A model generated the notes under the pieces. It worked only from the letters and a program-made list of their open reading frames with translations. It was not told where the DNA came from and ran no database searches. Shown here piece after piece: positions 27,140 to 35,899 of a DNA stretch of 64,000 bases (within the stretch, counting starts at the first letter, position 1; every line of letters begins with the position of its first letter). Origin of the DNA: Tritrichomonas musculus (taxonomy: Eukaryota; Parabasalia; Tritrichomonadida; Tritrichomonadidae); assembly GCA_039105265.1 (NCBI GenBank), contig JAPFFF010000030.1:496001-560000 (forward strand), in the 5' to 3' direction. Made by a program: the position numbers and the translations under genes.

Positions 27140-27754
27140 ATGGCTAAAAATCTTCGAGGAAGTAAAAGATTGCAAGTTATTCAAAACTGGTTAAATGGGA
27201 GAGATGATGATGAATGGGAGGTGTTTCCGTGTAGAACTGAGGGAAAATATATCGTGAAACCTCGCAAGGAACCTCATACAAATCGTCACGTTGAACCAAT
27301 TGTGAAAGATGATGATGACGAGCCAGCTGATAGCCCCCTTGAAAACGATGCTGATGACCCCGTTGATGAATGTGAACATGATGAGCCAACCCCTGACCCG
27401 AAACCATTCGTTAGACCTAAAACTAAACGTTCACCTCCAAGAACTCCCCCTAATAATTATGAATATGATCCAACTATTAATTTAGAGATATTGAATCAAT
27501 TGAAACTTCTCGGTGAGGAATTCAAAATTAGACGTGAGAAAAAGGAACAGAAACGAATGATTAAGGAGGTTGTCCAAAAACAAATATCGCGACCGAGGAT
27601 GCAATATAATTATGAATTCACGGAACCTGAATATAAACAATATCCAAATACTCAACCGATAGAACCACCCATGGAATCATCCAATGATCCTATCGAGCAA
27701 CCTCAACAAATGTATCCCGTGAGAAGAAATCGAATATTTGCAGATGTCATATAA
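27140..27754 (+). CDS. Gene Y: conserved Pro/Asp-rich virion-block protein (lineage B)
   Basis: This 204-residue protein starts with GSKRLQVIQNWLNGRDDDE and ends with YDPTINLEILNQLKLLGEEF, a Lys/Glu helix and RRNRIFADVI, all shared with 8,545-9,099. The middle is acidic and Pro-rich and differs between copies, as expected of a disordered linker. No enzyme motif is present. Its fixed place between gene X and the MCP side suggests a virion or core protein. Confidence 0.75.
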   Translation: MAKNLRGSKRLQVIQNWLNGRDDDEWEVFPCRTEGKYIVKPRKEPHTNRHVEPIVKDDDDEPADSPLENDADDPVDECEHDEPTPDPKPFVRPKTKRSPPRTPPNNYEYDPTINLEILNQLKLLGEEFKIRREKKEQKRMIKEVVQKQISRPRMQYNYEFTEPEYKQYPNTQPIEPPMESSNDPIEQPQQMYPVRRNRIFADVI

Positions 27755-27781
27755 TTAAGTGATTATTTTTTATTTCATTAA

Positions 27782-28951
27782 ATGACTTCAAATAAACTCA
27801 TTTCCCAACTAACTAAGAAAGAAATACTTCAACTACCTGGGTTCGCTGGATTGAATAAAATATTGTTACCAAATTTGAAAAATATATTGCGTGCTCATCT
27901 CGTGAAAACAAATATATTCAAACGTGGTGTTCGCGTCAATGATTATTTAGATTATTGCAAGAAACACAAATTGGATTCTATTCAAATAGATACATCGATT
28001 AAACAACCTACTAAATCTAATCGCAAATTGAGTAAAGCTGATATTAACGCACAGATTAAACAACCTACTAAATCTAATCGCAAATTGAGTAAAGCTGATA
28101 TTGACGCAAAGATTAAAGGATACAAACAAGATATGGATGAGTATACAAAATTATTGGAGAAGGCGAAATTGAATCCAGCAGCTGAACCAGGTGTTGATGA
28201 ATGTATACACTATATAAATAATTACGAGGATAATATACTAAAATTGCTTAGCGATAAATATAATAAACCTGAATTGAAAACTGTTATTAATGAAATCAAA
28301 GCATTGCAAGAAGAAATGGATGATTATTTATATGTTGATAATAAATTGAGACAGTTATTGTATGAACTGAAAGATTATGAATATGATTTGAATAATAATG
28401 CTGATGCGTTAACCGAGGATGAATTAAATGAGACCAGGAACGCTGTTAAACAACATACTGCTGAGATAGCTAAACTCAAGAAGAATTTCGTTGAATTGAG
28501 TGATGATGAGTTTGAAGCTAAATATTATAATAAGCTCGAGAAACTACGTGAACGTAGACAGCAGATGGAAAATGAGATTAACAAATTAGTCGAGGAGGAT
28601 AAAAATAAACGTAAGCGAGCTAGAAAACCCAAACCCAAGTTATCAGATGAGCAAAAGGCAGCCAATCGTGAGATGAGGTCAAAGCGACGACGTGAGAAGA
28701 AACTATTAAATGTACCTACTGCAGATTTATCACGTGAGGAACAATTTGATAAAGAAATATTACTTAGTGAGAAGAGGATTATTGAGTTGGAAAAGACATA
28801 TGCTCCATATAAAGATGATGAGCGATACGCTACAGAATTGCAAAATGAAATAAATAGGTTACGTAATAATATTGATTACGTTAATAAAAAGAAGAAAGCT
28901 TATATTGCTGAGAAAAGTGAAACCAAGAAATCGAGAAGACGAAAGAAGTAA
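27782..28951 (+). CDS. LPGF-module protein 1: basic, coiled-coil (lineage B)
   Basis: This 389-residue protein has an N-terminal module at about residues 6-60 (LISQLTKKEILQLPGFAGLN ... LKNILRAHL ... KRGVRVNDYLDY) shared with the polymerase at 35,900 and the protein at 34,087. The pattern looks like a SAP/HeH helix-extension-helix DNA-binding fold, by inference. A perfect-looking 19-residue tandem repeat follows (IKQPTKSNRKLSKADINAQ, twice), then long Lys/Glu coiled coils and a basic KKSRRRKK tail. It has no counterpart in element A. It may be a core protein packaging element DNA. Confidence 0.65.
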   Translation: MTSNKLISQLTKKEILQLPGFAGLNKILLPNLKNILRAHLVKTNIFKRGVRVNDYLDYCKKHKLDSIQIDTSIKQPTKSNRKLSKADINAQIKQPTKSNRKLSKADIDAKIKGYKQDMDEYTKLLEKAKLNPAAEPGVDECIHYINNYEDNILKLLSDKYNKPELKTVINEIKALQEEMDDYLYVDNKLRQLLYELKDYEYDLNNNADALTEDELNETRNAVKQHTAEIAKLKKNFVELSDDEFEAKYYNKLEKLRERRQQMENEINKLVEEDKNKRKRARKPKPKLSDEQKAANREMRSKRRREKKLLNVPTADLSREEQFDKEILLSEKRIIELEKTYAPYKDDERYATELQNEINRLRNNIDYVNKKKKAYIAEKSETKKSRRRKK

Positions 28952-28973
28952 TTTTTTTATTATATAAAAAGTA

Positions 28974-30551
28974 ATGTTGAACAATGAAGTGATTATGCAA
29001 ACATCTGCGGATGCATGCACCCAGATAGCCTCATATTTTGATACCGTCGATAATTGCATTGCGATGAGTGATACTAATAAACAATATTCGATCAACCCAC
29101 AGACGAGTTATGGACCATCTCCCCCAATCAAAAGTGGCTCGTATACATCTGTAATCATATCACCAAATACTCACAACACGGCTGATTTATACAACGGATT
29201 CATTAAGGCAACGATGGAGATTAAAGTTAATATCGATGATAAGATAGATACAGCAAATGTTGGCGATTATAGTTTCAATAATATATGGTATGGATTTAAA
29301 GATGCACGTGATGCTATTGAGAAGTATGAAATTGTAGCAAATGGTATCACCATATATACACAAAATTATGGCTGTGAAGAATCATTTCTTACAGCTTGTT
29401 GTTCCAACGAAACCACGAAGAGGGCAGATATTTATTCGAAAACTAGGCATAAAGATGTATGGAGACAGAATGAAGGGTGCCGCTGCGGTTTCGTAGTTTA
29501 CTGGACTAAAGATAGGACCGAAGCTACTGGTACGATTAATTTGAAGATAGATTTGAGAAGATTCTTGCCGATATCTAACATTAAATATCTCCCAGCGTTT
29601 GCAGGCAAAATAGAACTGCGATTATATTTCTCATGCGCGGGACTAGTATATTGTCCATGTGGACCTGATGAAAATTTGATCAATAATCCTGGTAAGTATT
29701 CAAAATATACATTTCATCCCGTCACGACAGAATTCAAGCAAATAGGTAATCCAATAAGATGTTGGGCGACATCTACAACCGCTAATGGATTATATACATT
29801 AAATAATGCTGATAGAACAAGTAATGTTATATGGTATGAGGTCAAGGATTGCCTCAGTATTATCCCATGTTTTGGAATTAGTGAGAGTGTTTATAACTCA
29901 TTGGTTCAACGATATAGTGATCCATCTCACCCGTTAACATTTCCTACACAAACATTATCTGTATACACGACAACTAATAAACTCGAGCAACCTAATGATA
30001 AGACCACCTGTACTATCACTCCAAGATTTGTTGATAGTATATTTTGTTTATTCCCGTTGCGTAATACTGATAAAACTGTTTTCAAGAATCCATTATTCAA
30101 ATCATTCTACATTAATGCGGGTGGATATGGCAACATACCTTCGCGACCATTTGGTACAACTGAAGAGTACCCCGAATTCTTGGAATATTGCCAGAATGCA
30201 ATGAACATGAATGGTGAGCAGAGTGGTTTCAATAAAGAGGTCGTCAGATCGCTAACCAATTCATATTCATTTAACTCAACGACTGGTTATTATAGTGACG
30301 ACAGGTCATCGTTTTTCATTGGTCTCCCAACAGAAACTGATAATACATATCAACAGGGACTCACTTCGCTATCACCTATCAATTTTGAAATGAATATTAC
30401 TCAAAGTGCGACTGAAGGTTCATTTGCGAAGAGTGTAGATGCCAACCCACTTTTCTGCTTATTATATGATGCCTCGATTAGTATATTAGTTCAACCAAAT
30501 GGTATGCCTCCATTGGTTCGTATTGGTAACTATGATTTAACTACACCATGA
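28974..30551 (+). CDS. Major capsid protein, double jelly-roll (lineage B)
   Basis: This 525-residue protein starts MLNNEVIMQTSADACTQIAS. It is collinear with 6,939-8,513 from N to C terminus, with LYNGFIKATMEIKV, IWYGFKDARDAIEKYEIVANG, DLRRFLPISNIKYLPAFAGK, FPTQTLSVYTTT, EFLEYCQNAMNMNGEQSGFN and the closing LVQPNGMPPLVR. Its GFKDA block also aligns with the lineage-C MCP. Length, beta-rich make-up and place in the virion block support the Polinton double jelly-roll MCP, which would form the capsid shell. Confidence 0.88.
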   Translation: MLNNEVIMQTSADACTQIASYFDTVDNCIAMSDTNKQYSINPQTSYGPSPPIKSGSYTSVIISPNTHNTADLYNGFIKATMEIKVNIDDKIDTANVGDYSFNNIWYGFKDARDAIEKYEIVANGITIYTQNYGCEESFLTACCSNETTKRADIYSKTRHKDVWRQNEGCRCGFVVYWTKDRTEATGTINLKIDLRRFLPISNIKYLPAFAGKIELRLYFSCAGLVYCPCGPDENLINNPGKYSKYTFHPVTTEFKQIGNPIRCWATSTTANGLYTLNNADRTSNVIWYEVKDCLSIIPCFGISESVYNSLVQRYSDPSHPLTFPTQTLSVYTTTNKLEQPNDKTTCTITPRFVDSIFCLFPLRNTDKTVFKNPLFKSFYINAGGYGNIPSRPFGTTEEYPEFLEYCQNAMNMNGEQSGFNKEVVRSLTNSYSFNSTTGYYSDDRSSFFIGLPTETDNTYQQGLTSLSPINFEMNITQSATEGSFAKSVDANPLFCLLYDASISILVQPNGMPPLVRIGNYDLTTP

Positions 30552-30577
30552 GTAAATTTTCAAACAATACAACACAT

Positions 30578-30584
30578 TATTTTT
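30578..30584 (+). promoter_or_regulatory. TATTTTT motif before the 30,602 gene
   Basis: TATTTTT ends 17 bases before the ATG at 30,602, the longest spacing seen in the set. Confidence 0.45.
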
Positions 30585-30601
30585 GTTTATTTGCATAATA
30601 A

Positions 30602-31030
30602 ATGAATAAGTATAAAAACCCGAATTCAACAACCATCGGTACAACTGGATGTATGTATAATGAATCCACCACTACCAACGAAGATGTTGAGTATAATCAT
30701 TATGGTATATATTCAAATGATAATACTTATGCGGTCACATTCAATCCTCACATCAATCGACCACCTACGAAAAATATGCCACACTATCCAGTTAGACCAC
30801 CTCCAACTGATGAGCATATGACGCTTACTCAAAATGAGCCTCCCGTGAGTATGACTGATGGGATGCATTATTTGAACAATGCGACAACGAAACCTCCTCC
30901 ATTGCTACCACCATATTTGAATAGACCTCAAGACCTGGCAGCGATTCAAGGATTGGCTAATGAGAGAGATAAGGCAAATTTGATATATAATAAGCCGGCT
31001 AATATCAGGTTCAAAAATATACATTATTGA
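30602..31030 (+). CDS. Conserved Pro-rich small virion-block protein (lineage B)
   Basis: This 142-residue protein, the same length as its homologue at 5,305-5,733, begins MNKYKNPNSTTIGTTG. The shared core is NHYGIYSNDNTYAVTFNP, then RPPTK, a PPVSMTDG stretch and LLPPYL, with an IHY end. It directly follows the MCP here. The protein is Pro- and Asn-rich with little helix, suggesting an extended capsid-cementing or assembly protein, but I do not recognise the family. Its last bases recur at about 32,059-32,089. Confidence 0.78.
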   Translation: MNKYKNPNSTTIGTTGCMYNESTTTNEDVEYNHYGIYSNDNTYAVTFNPHINRPPTKNMPHYPVRPPPTDEHMTLTQNEPPVSMTDGMHYLNNATTKPPPLLPPYLNRPQDLAAIQGLANERDKANLIYNKPANIRFKNIHY

Positions 31031-31115
31031 GAAATCACATGGTTTATAGGTAGTAGGAGGCGAACTCATAAACTGACGAGTTTTCAAATCAATTTATTTT
31101 TTTATCCACTTAGAA

Positions 31116-31879
31116 ATGAACTCAACAGGTACTAACACATCAATGTTAGCCGTTGTTGAATCAATCAATGATGACTACGAATATATTCAGTATAATGAGA
31201 AGCTTCGTTTGATACATTCCATTAAGGATGATATGTACCAGATGCAATCTATTATCACTGCGTGTAATTCAAAGAAACGAGTCAATGATTGGTTTCGAAA
31301 TCAATCATCTCAAGAAATACTTGATGAAATGGGGTCGACGGGAATTCCCGCAGACCAAATTCATGATGATAGACCCAATTTACCTAATGATTTGAAAGGC
31401 GTATACATTCATCGATTACTCGTCAATCATGTTGCAATGTGGGCATCTCCAAGATATTCTCTCCATATTATGAAACTTTTGGATTCACATTTTGAGAAGC
31501 AACGTGAGCAACTCACTAATAAGATTGAAGACCTTACCCCGAGAGCTGTTCCTAAAGACCACAAACATAGCTACAGGTATATGATATGGCGTGAAGAACT
31601 TCCTAAAAATAAGAACTTTGTGTACTTCATCTCGTTCGTCGCAACAAGCATTCATGGAGGCAAGTCAGTAAGATTTATCAAGATGAGAAGAAGCGATGGA
31701 TATATGTTGATGACCTACCCATTGCGATGACTCCTAATGAAGATATCAAACGATTAGCACGAGCATTGTTCAAAGGTGATGATGTTAGAGTTGGCAGTAC
31801 TGATATCATCATTAACAAATCATGTCTAGAAGAGTTTCACAAAGCTATTGAAGAATATTTTAAAAATATGCATCTTTAA
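31116..31879 (+). pseudogene. KilA-N domain gene (lineage B, broken about once)
   Basis: The first 130 residues match the KilA-N pattern found in DNA-virus and phage regulators: YEYIQYNEKLRLIHSIKDD, a Trp-containing KKRVNDWFRN, then LPNDLKGVYIHRLLVNHVAM and WASPRYSLHIMKLLDSHF. A Lys/Glu-rich helix and a further C-terminal region follow. KilA-N domains bind DNA and often control viral gene expression. Coding-like sequence continues to about 31,879, with about one break. It is absent from element A, where an unrelated gene holds the place. A TATTTTT motif is at 31,095-31,101. Confidence 0.75.
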
Positions 31880-31893
31880 ATAATATTATATTT

Positions 31894-32091
31894 TTGCAAT
31901 GCGATTCGTCTCAAGAATTGCTCGAAAATGGGTCTGGTAGAATTCTACCAGACCAGAAATTGTATGAAAAACGTGATGAATTATCGTCACAGCAAAATTG
32001 CTGCGACCTAGATATTATTCAAGATAGACCAAATTTACCAAATGATTTGAAGGATATTATATACATTATTGAGAAATCACATGGTTTATAA
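31894..32091 (+). other. Patch of duplicated pieces of neighbouring genes
   Basis: The stretch holds a copy of part of the KilA-N gene (DRPNLPNDLK, about 32,021-32,052; original at about 31,371) followed by a 30-base copy of the end of the 30,602 gene and its 3' flank (ATACATTATTGAGAAATCAC and on; original at about 31,019). It also begins with a SSQELLENGSG segment recalling the KilA-N gene. A short open frame runs through it, but its mosaic make-up argues against a real gene. Confidence 0.7.
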
Positions 32092-32096
32092 TATTT

Positions 32097-32103
32097 TATT
32101 TTT
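32097..32103 (+). promoter_or_regulatory. TATTTTT motif before the Cys-Cys protein gene (B)
   Basis: TATTTTT ends 6 bases before the ATG at 32,110, in the sequence TTTTATTTTTGGGGAAATG. Confidence 0.5.
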
Positions 32104-32109
32104 GGGGAA

Positions 32110-32640
32110 ATGATTAGGAAGAGGAATGCTAATGCAGGTATCAATGCAAACGTTTCATTAGAACCATCAGCTGCATCGCAATCAACATCTAATATTAATA
32201 ATAATATCATCATTAATAAGAGGGATGATGGCAAGGAGGATATCGTCATTACGAGAGATATCGATGAGGAGCAACCAGTATCATCCGCTGAGGGCATGGA
32301 TGTGAGGACTGTTATATTAGAATCATATGCACAAATATTATTGAATCAAGATAAGGCGTTATTAAGTAATCTCATCTCCAAAAATTGTATCATTGTTCCC
32401 ATGTCGGCTTTACAAAATATTATCAAGGCAGCTATCCATACTGAACAGGTAGATATATATCTGGATGAAGATATTAAATGTTGTGCAACTAAAGCTAATC
32501 CAATTCGCAAAATAGAAGCTATCAAAATTGTTAATGAGAATGGAGAAATTGTAACTGATTTCAAGCAGGTCTACAATAAGGAGTATAACGAACTCGTTAA
32601 CGTATACCATTTATGTCTCAAATACTGCATCAATATGTAA
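32110..32640 (+). CDS. Conserved Cys-Cys small protein, function unknown (lineage B)
   Basis: This 176-residue protein is homologous along its length to 4,746-5,273, with NVSLEPSAASQSTSNINNN, IIINKRDDGKEDIVIT, LLSNLISKNCIIVP and DEDIKCCATKANPIRKIEAI. The C-terminal half also aligns with 52,050-52,709 in lineage C. The only feature suggesting chemistry is the Cys-Cys pair after an acidic DED/NDD turn, which could bind metal or form disulphides. Conservation across all three elements marks it as a core gene. No known family was recognised. Confidence 0.78.
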   Translation: MIRKRNANAGINANVSLEPSAASQSTSNINNNIIINKRDDGKEDIVITRDIDEEQPVSSAEGMDVRTVILESYAQILLNQDKALLSNLISKNCIIVPMSALQNIIKAAIHTEQVDIYLDEDIKCCATKANPIRKIEAIKIVNENGEIVTDFKQVYNKEYNELVNVYHLCLKYCINM

Positions 32641-32978
32641 AAATAAAAATGCAAAAACCAACCCCCGTAACTGGATGCGTAATGCATTCTCTCGAGGAAC
32701 CAACATACGTACCCGGGATTATATATCAATCCCCCAAGGAAAATATCTGCATCCAATTACAGGAGCTGGTTTGGGTTTGCATTGCCGACAATGCTTCGTA
32801 TTATCCATAATCCACAAGTAATAGCTTACCACAAGGTGTTTAGTTCGCTAGGGCTCTATCACAAATATGGACCGAAAATAATACGAAAAATCGGTATGGC
32901 AGCGAATCGAACTCATGCCTGCCGCCGAAGCTGGGAGACATGCTTCATGATCCAACAACTATACCAGTTAGCGCTAAC
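32640..32978 (-). ncRNA. Pol III-like structured RNA or SINE-like unit 2 (in element B)
   Basis: Read on the minus strand it opens with the 12-base palindrome GTTAGCGCTAAC. Then comes a tRNA-like head with ends GGTAT and ATACC pairing, a long hairpin (32,914-32,942) capped by a cUUCGg tetraloop, and a B box GTTCGATTC. A 54-base block is almost identical in unit 3, and the unit ends GGGTTGGTTTTTGC. Compared with unit 3 (51,034-51,388) the stem base pair changes from C-G to T-A on both sides. It has no ORF. A SINE or an element-encoded Pol III RNA, like adenovirus VA RNA, are both possible. Confidence 0.5.
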
Positions 32979-33113
32979 ACATATATGTTTTCGATTTACT
33001 ATTTAAACTGTTCCAATTATATTCCATCATACATATAGAACGCAGTTCCTGCTCGCTCTATATACCCAAAATTTTTCAAAAATATTTTTTATATCACATG
33101 TCCAAAATTATTT

Positions 33114-33120
33114 TATTTTT
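33114..33120 (+). promoter_or_regulatory. TATTTTT motif before the 33,134 gene
   Basis: TATTTTT ends 13 bases before the ATG at 33,134, just beyond an AAATTATTT tract. Confidence 0.45.
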
Positions 33121-33133
33121 TATCCTAATATAA

Positions 33134-33592
33134 ATGTCTGTTGATTCAATCGTAGACACTAACAATAACTTCTACTCACCAACCAAGCTCGTTTCATTTA
33201 TCAATGATACATATAAGAACAACAAGTTTGTAAAGGCTGTCATCTATTTCGAAGGGGAGAAAGTATTTAAAAATAAGTTTGACAAATATTGTTGCAAACC
33301 TTTATTCATCACACTCGAATCTAATAATAAGAAAAATAATGTATTCATCAACTATAATAAAATCATTAAATTGTTTGGGGATTCGATTATAGTATCATTC
33401 AACTGCAAATTCGATAGTAAGGATAAGCTATACGTCCTTATCATAGAACTCACAATGCAAACATATATGGACACCCCATACTATCCATGTCACGTTCTTG
33501 AATGCGTCAACAAACATAATATCAAATGTATTCGCGACCAGTTCAAAATTGAATTCGATGATAGCGATATAAAGGATGATTGCTTCGTATAA
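33134..33592 (+). CDS. Hypothetical protein (lineage B)
   Basis: This 152-residue protein starts MSVDSIVDTNNNFYSPTKLV. It is rich in Lys, Asn and Phe, with alternating strand-like hydrophobics (VKAVIYFEGEKVF, DSIIVSFNCKF, LYVLIIELTMQ) and several Cys residues (KYCCKP, PCHVLECVN, IKCIRDQF). A beta-rich fold is likely. I found no homologue in elements A or C and no motif that names a function. It lies between the Pol III-like unit and the bZIP-like gene. Confidence 0.6.
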   Translation: MSVDSIVDTNNNFYSPTKLVSFINDTYKNNKFVKAVIYFEGEKVFKNKFDKYCCKPLFITLESNNKKNNVFINYNKIIKLFGDSIIVSFNCKFDSKDKLYVLIIELTMQTYMDTPYYPCHVLECVNKHNIKCIRDQFKIEFDDSDIKDDCFV

Positions 33593-33638
33593 ATATGCGT
33601 CGATTATTTTTTATATAATATTTTTTCTCGATAAGCAA

Positions 33639-34046
33639 ATGAGTGAATCGCAAGTAGATAGCCCAACTATTACTAATCAACTTCCATCCGTCACCGGGAC
33701 AATTGTTAAATCGAAATCGAGTGATGTATTAAATAAGATTGATAACATTGATGATGAACCTGTTGAACCTGAATCTAAGAAGCCTCGTGGGCGAAGATGT
33801 AAGTATGCTAATGATGACGAGCGACGAGCTGCTAGACGCCAACAGCAACGTGAATATAGATTACGTAAAAAATATGAAATGGAGATACTAAGGAGATATG
33901 TCGAGGAACATCTTGATGAGCTTGAAGAGGAGGAAGAGGATACCCCAGATGCGGATAATATCGATTGTAGTGTTAATGAGACAATTAATGAGACAATTAA
34001 TGAGACACCTGATGATGAACCCTTAGTAGATGACTGTAATAATTAA
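33639..34046 (+). CDS. Basic-region, bZIP-like protein (lineage B)
   Basis: This 135-residue protein is counted from the ATG at 33,639, since homology with 3,800-4,081 begins there and an ATATTTTTT tract lies just before it. An upstream in-frame ATG overlaps the previous gene and adds an unrelated hydrophobic stretch. The core GRRCKYANDDERRAARRQQQ then REYRLRKKYEME matches the lineage-A protein and leads into a Leu/Glu-rich helix and an acidic tail with a repeated NETINET. It is probably a DNA-binding or core protein. A true bZIP is not proven. Confidence 0.65.
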   Translation: MSESQVDSPTITNQLPSVTGTIVKSKSSDVLNKIDNIDDEPVEPESKKPRGRRCKYANDDERRAARRQQQREYRLRKKYEMEILRRYVEEHLDELEEEEEDTPDADNIDCSVNETINETINETPDDEPLVDDCNN

Positions 34047-34073
34047 ATAGTTACATTTTATCGAACCATATTT

Positions 34074-34080
34074 TATTTTT
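34074..34080 (+). promoter_or_regulatory. TATTTTT motif before LPGF-module protein 2
   Basis: TATTTTT ends 6 bases before the ATG at 34,087, in the sequence CATATTTTATTTTTGTTTAA. Confidence 0.5.
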
Positions 34081-34086
34081 GTTTAA

Positions 34087-35091
34087 ATGAGTGATAGTGA
34101 TGACTTCAATTATGATCCAAATGATGACTCATATCCCAAGACCTCACCTCCCAAGAAGCATGGCTCATCCAGTTGCAACCTACCCCAGAATAAAACTGTA
34201 CTGAGTCTAAATAAGGGAGAGATTGTTCAACTGCCTGGATTCAAGAGTTTATATAATTATTTATTGATCGAACTCAAGGATTTCGTTCGGGCGAGAGTTC
34301 ATCAATATACCAAAAAGAAACGTGGTTACAAAGTTAAGGAATATGTCGAAAAATATCGAAGTAATCCACAACCATATATACCACCTCATCCCACTAAACG
34401 TAAGATGATAGCTCCACCCAAATCCAATATTAAGGCTATAGAATATACATCTAATGATTCATCCGCACCACCTGCAAATTATATGTCTAAGAAGCAACGT
34501 AAGGCAGCTATCATCGCGGCTGCACGTGCTCAAAGAAGACAACTCATCACTGATCAGGGATTGCAGGAAGCATATGAACGTATCAAAGATAAAGCTAGAC
34601 GAGCTCGTAGGGCAGTTGAACGAAAGCAACGCAAGAAGGATAATAAAGCTAAGCGTGCTGCTATAAAACAAGCTAACTGGGAGAAGGAGCATAAGGAGAA
34701 GGAAATCAATAGGCTATTGAAGGAGGCTGAATCATATGATCCATACAAGCCACCTGCAAATTATATGTCTAAGAAGCAACGTAAGGCTGCACTGATAGCA
34801 GCTGCTCAAAGTTCTAAAGCTGCAGCTAGAAAGCAACGTAGAAAGGAGAATAAAGCTAAGCGTGCTGCTATAAAACAAGCTAACTGGGAGAAGCATGTTG
34901 CTGAAAAGGAGGAAGCTATCGCTAGGGAAGCCTTGATTCGTGAATCGAATGCACGTTCAAAAATATTTAAAGATATAAAGAATAATGGTAAGCTTGCACA
35001 ATCTGCTAAACAAATCGCAAGGACTAAGCGAAACCTCGAATTGATACATGGTAAACCTGTTAGAATTATCAGTATTGAGGATAACAAATAA
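34087..35091 (+). CDS. LPGF-module protein 2: highly basic, repeat-built (lineage B)
   Basis: This 334-residue protein has an acidic first 35 residues. The LPGF module then follows at about residues 37-92 (LSLNKGEIVQLPGFKSLYNY ... LKDFVRARV ... KRGYKVKEYVEKY), shared with 27,782 and the polymerase. The rest is very basic and made of internal duplications: PPANYMSKKQRKAA occurs twice, and a 45-bp stretch coding for NKAKRAAIKQANWEK is exactly repeated at about 34,640 and 34,850. The composition suggests a DNA-condensing core protein, analogous to adenovirus VII or V. This is inference from charge and context. Confidence 0.65.
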   Translation: MSDSDDFNYDPNDDSYPKTSPPKKHGSSSCNLPQNKTVLSLNKGEIVQLPGFKSLYNYLLIELKDFVRARVHQYTKKKRGYKVKEYVEKYRSNPQPYIPPHPTKRKMIAPPKSNIKAIEYTSNDSSAPPANYMSKKQRKAAIIAAARAQRRQLITDQGLQEAYERIKDKARRARRAVERKQRKKDNKAKRAAIKQANWEKEHKEKEINRLLKEAESYDPYKPPANYMSKKQRKAALIAAAQSSKAAARKQRRKENKAKRAAIKQANWEKHVAEKEEAIAREALIRESNARSKIFKDIKNNGKLAQSAKQIARTKRNLELIHGKPVRIISIEDNK

Positions 35092-35111
35092 TATGCTCCG
35101 CAAAAATAATA

Positions 35112-35837
35112 CTAATTCAAGTTATATATTTTCTTGAATCTATTTACATATACATTGACAGTTCTATTTTTAGTGTCCTTCATGCTAACAAATAGAACAC
35201 CTGATTTATTCTCTTTGATATATAATTCTCTGTAACGTACTCCGTTGAAATAGTAAAACTTATTATCGAAATAATAATAGTTCTCAAATAAGTGGTCACC
35301 GTATTTATTCACGACAATTGCATCTTCATCTATATCGTCAAAATACTCGTATACAATACCTCTCGTTGAACTCCTATTTTTATTATTATCTTGAGTCGAA
35401 ACCCATCGTAAACATTTTACATGATAATATGTCCTATCCTGCTCTATATGGTCGACGATAGTTTTGTTTACAGGGTCATCGTTATATATGAATTGTAGTG
35501 CAACAAGTCTATGTTTTTGTTGACAGCTACCATTGAGAGATACTTGGATGTATCCGCTAGTTTTATTTTTGAATTCAGTAACAATCCTACCAGTTGCTAT
35601 CTTACGAATTGGATAAGGGTAGCAGTTCAATATCTCATACTCGTTTTCATAATTCTTGAGGGGGAACCATTTAGCATCTTCATCCTTTTCAACGGTGGGA
35701 CATACATCATCACCGCGTCCATCTGTATTGCAACCAACATCGACAAGATCAGGGGTAGCCTTCAATCTAGCATTCTCCTCCTCAAGTAATTTGATGCGTT
35801 CCAATAATTGGTCAATATTGATATTATCGTGAGACAT
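35112..35837 (-). CDS. HNH endonuclease with N-terminal coiled coil (lineage B)
   Basis: This 241-residue protein has a Leu-rich coiled coil at residues 8-27 (DQLLERIKLLEEENARLKA), then a NUMOD4-like YEILNCYPYPIRK at about 78-90, an HNH core IVDHIEQDRTYYHVKCLRW at about 124-142, and a Tyr-rich C-terminal domain (YYYFDNKFYYFNGVRYREL). It is the only HNH gene in element B and faces its neighbours, on the minus strand between two plus-strand genes. It diverges from the polymerase start with 62 bases between. It is a probable free-standing endonuclease. Confidence 0.85.
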   Translation of the reverse strand: MSHDNINIDQLLERIKLLEEENARLKATPDLVDVGCNTDGRGDDVCPTVEKDEDAKWFPLKNYENEYEILNCYPYPIRKIATGRIVTEFKNKTSGYIQVSLNGSCQQKHRLVALQFIYNDDPVNKTIVDHIEQDRTYYHVKCLRWVSTQDNNKNRSSTRGIVYEYFDDIDEDAIVVNKYGDHLFENYYYFDNKFYYFNGVRYRELYIKENKSGVLFVSMKDTKNRTVNVYVNRFKKIYNLN

Positions 35838-35899
35838 TTTGATAGCGCGATAAAAAAATGAGTTGATTTTGAAACCGGGCCATTTTTAATGATATATAA

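Noticed and set aside
3800-34046. Naming the basic-region proteins as true bZIP transcription factors
   Set aside because: The conserved Asn of the bZIP basic region and a full leucine zipper were not seen, so only a bZIP-like description is kept.
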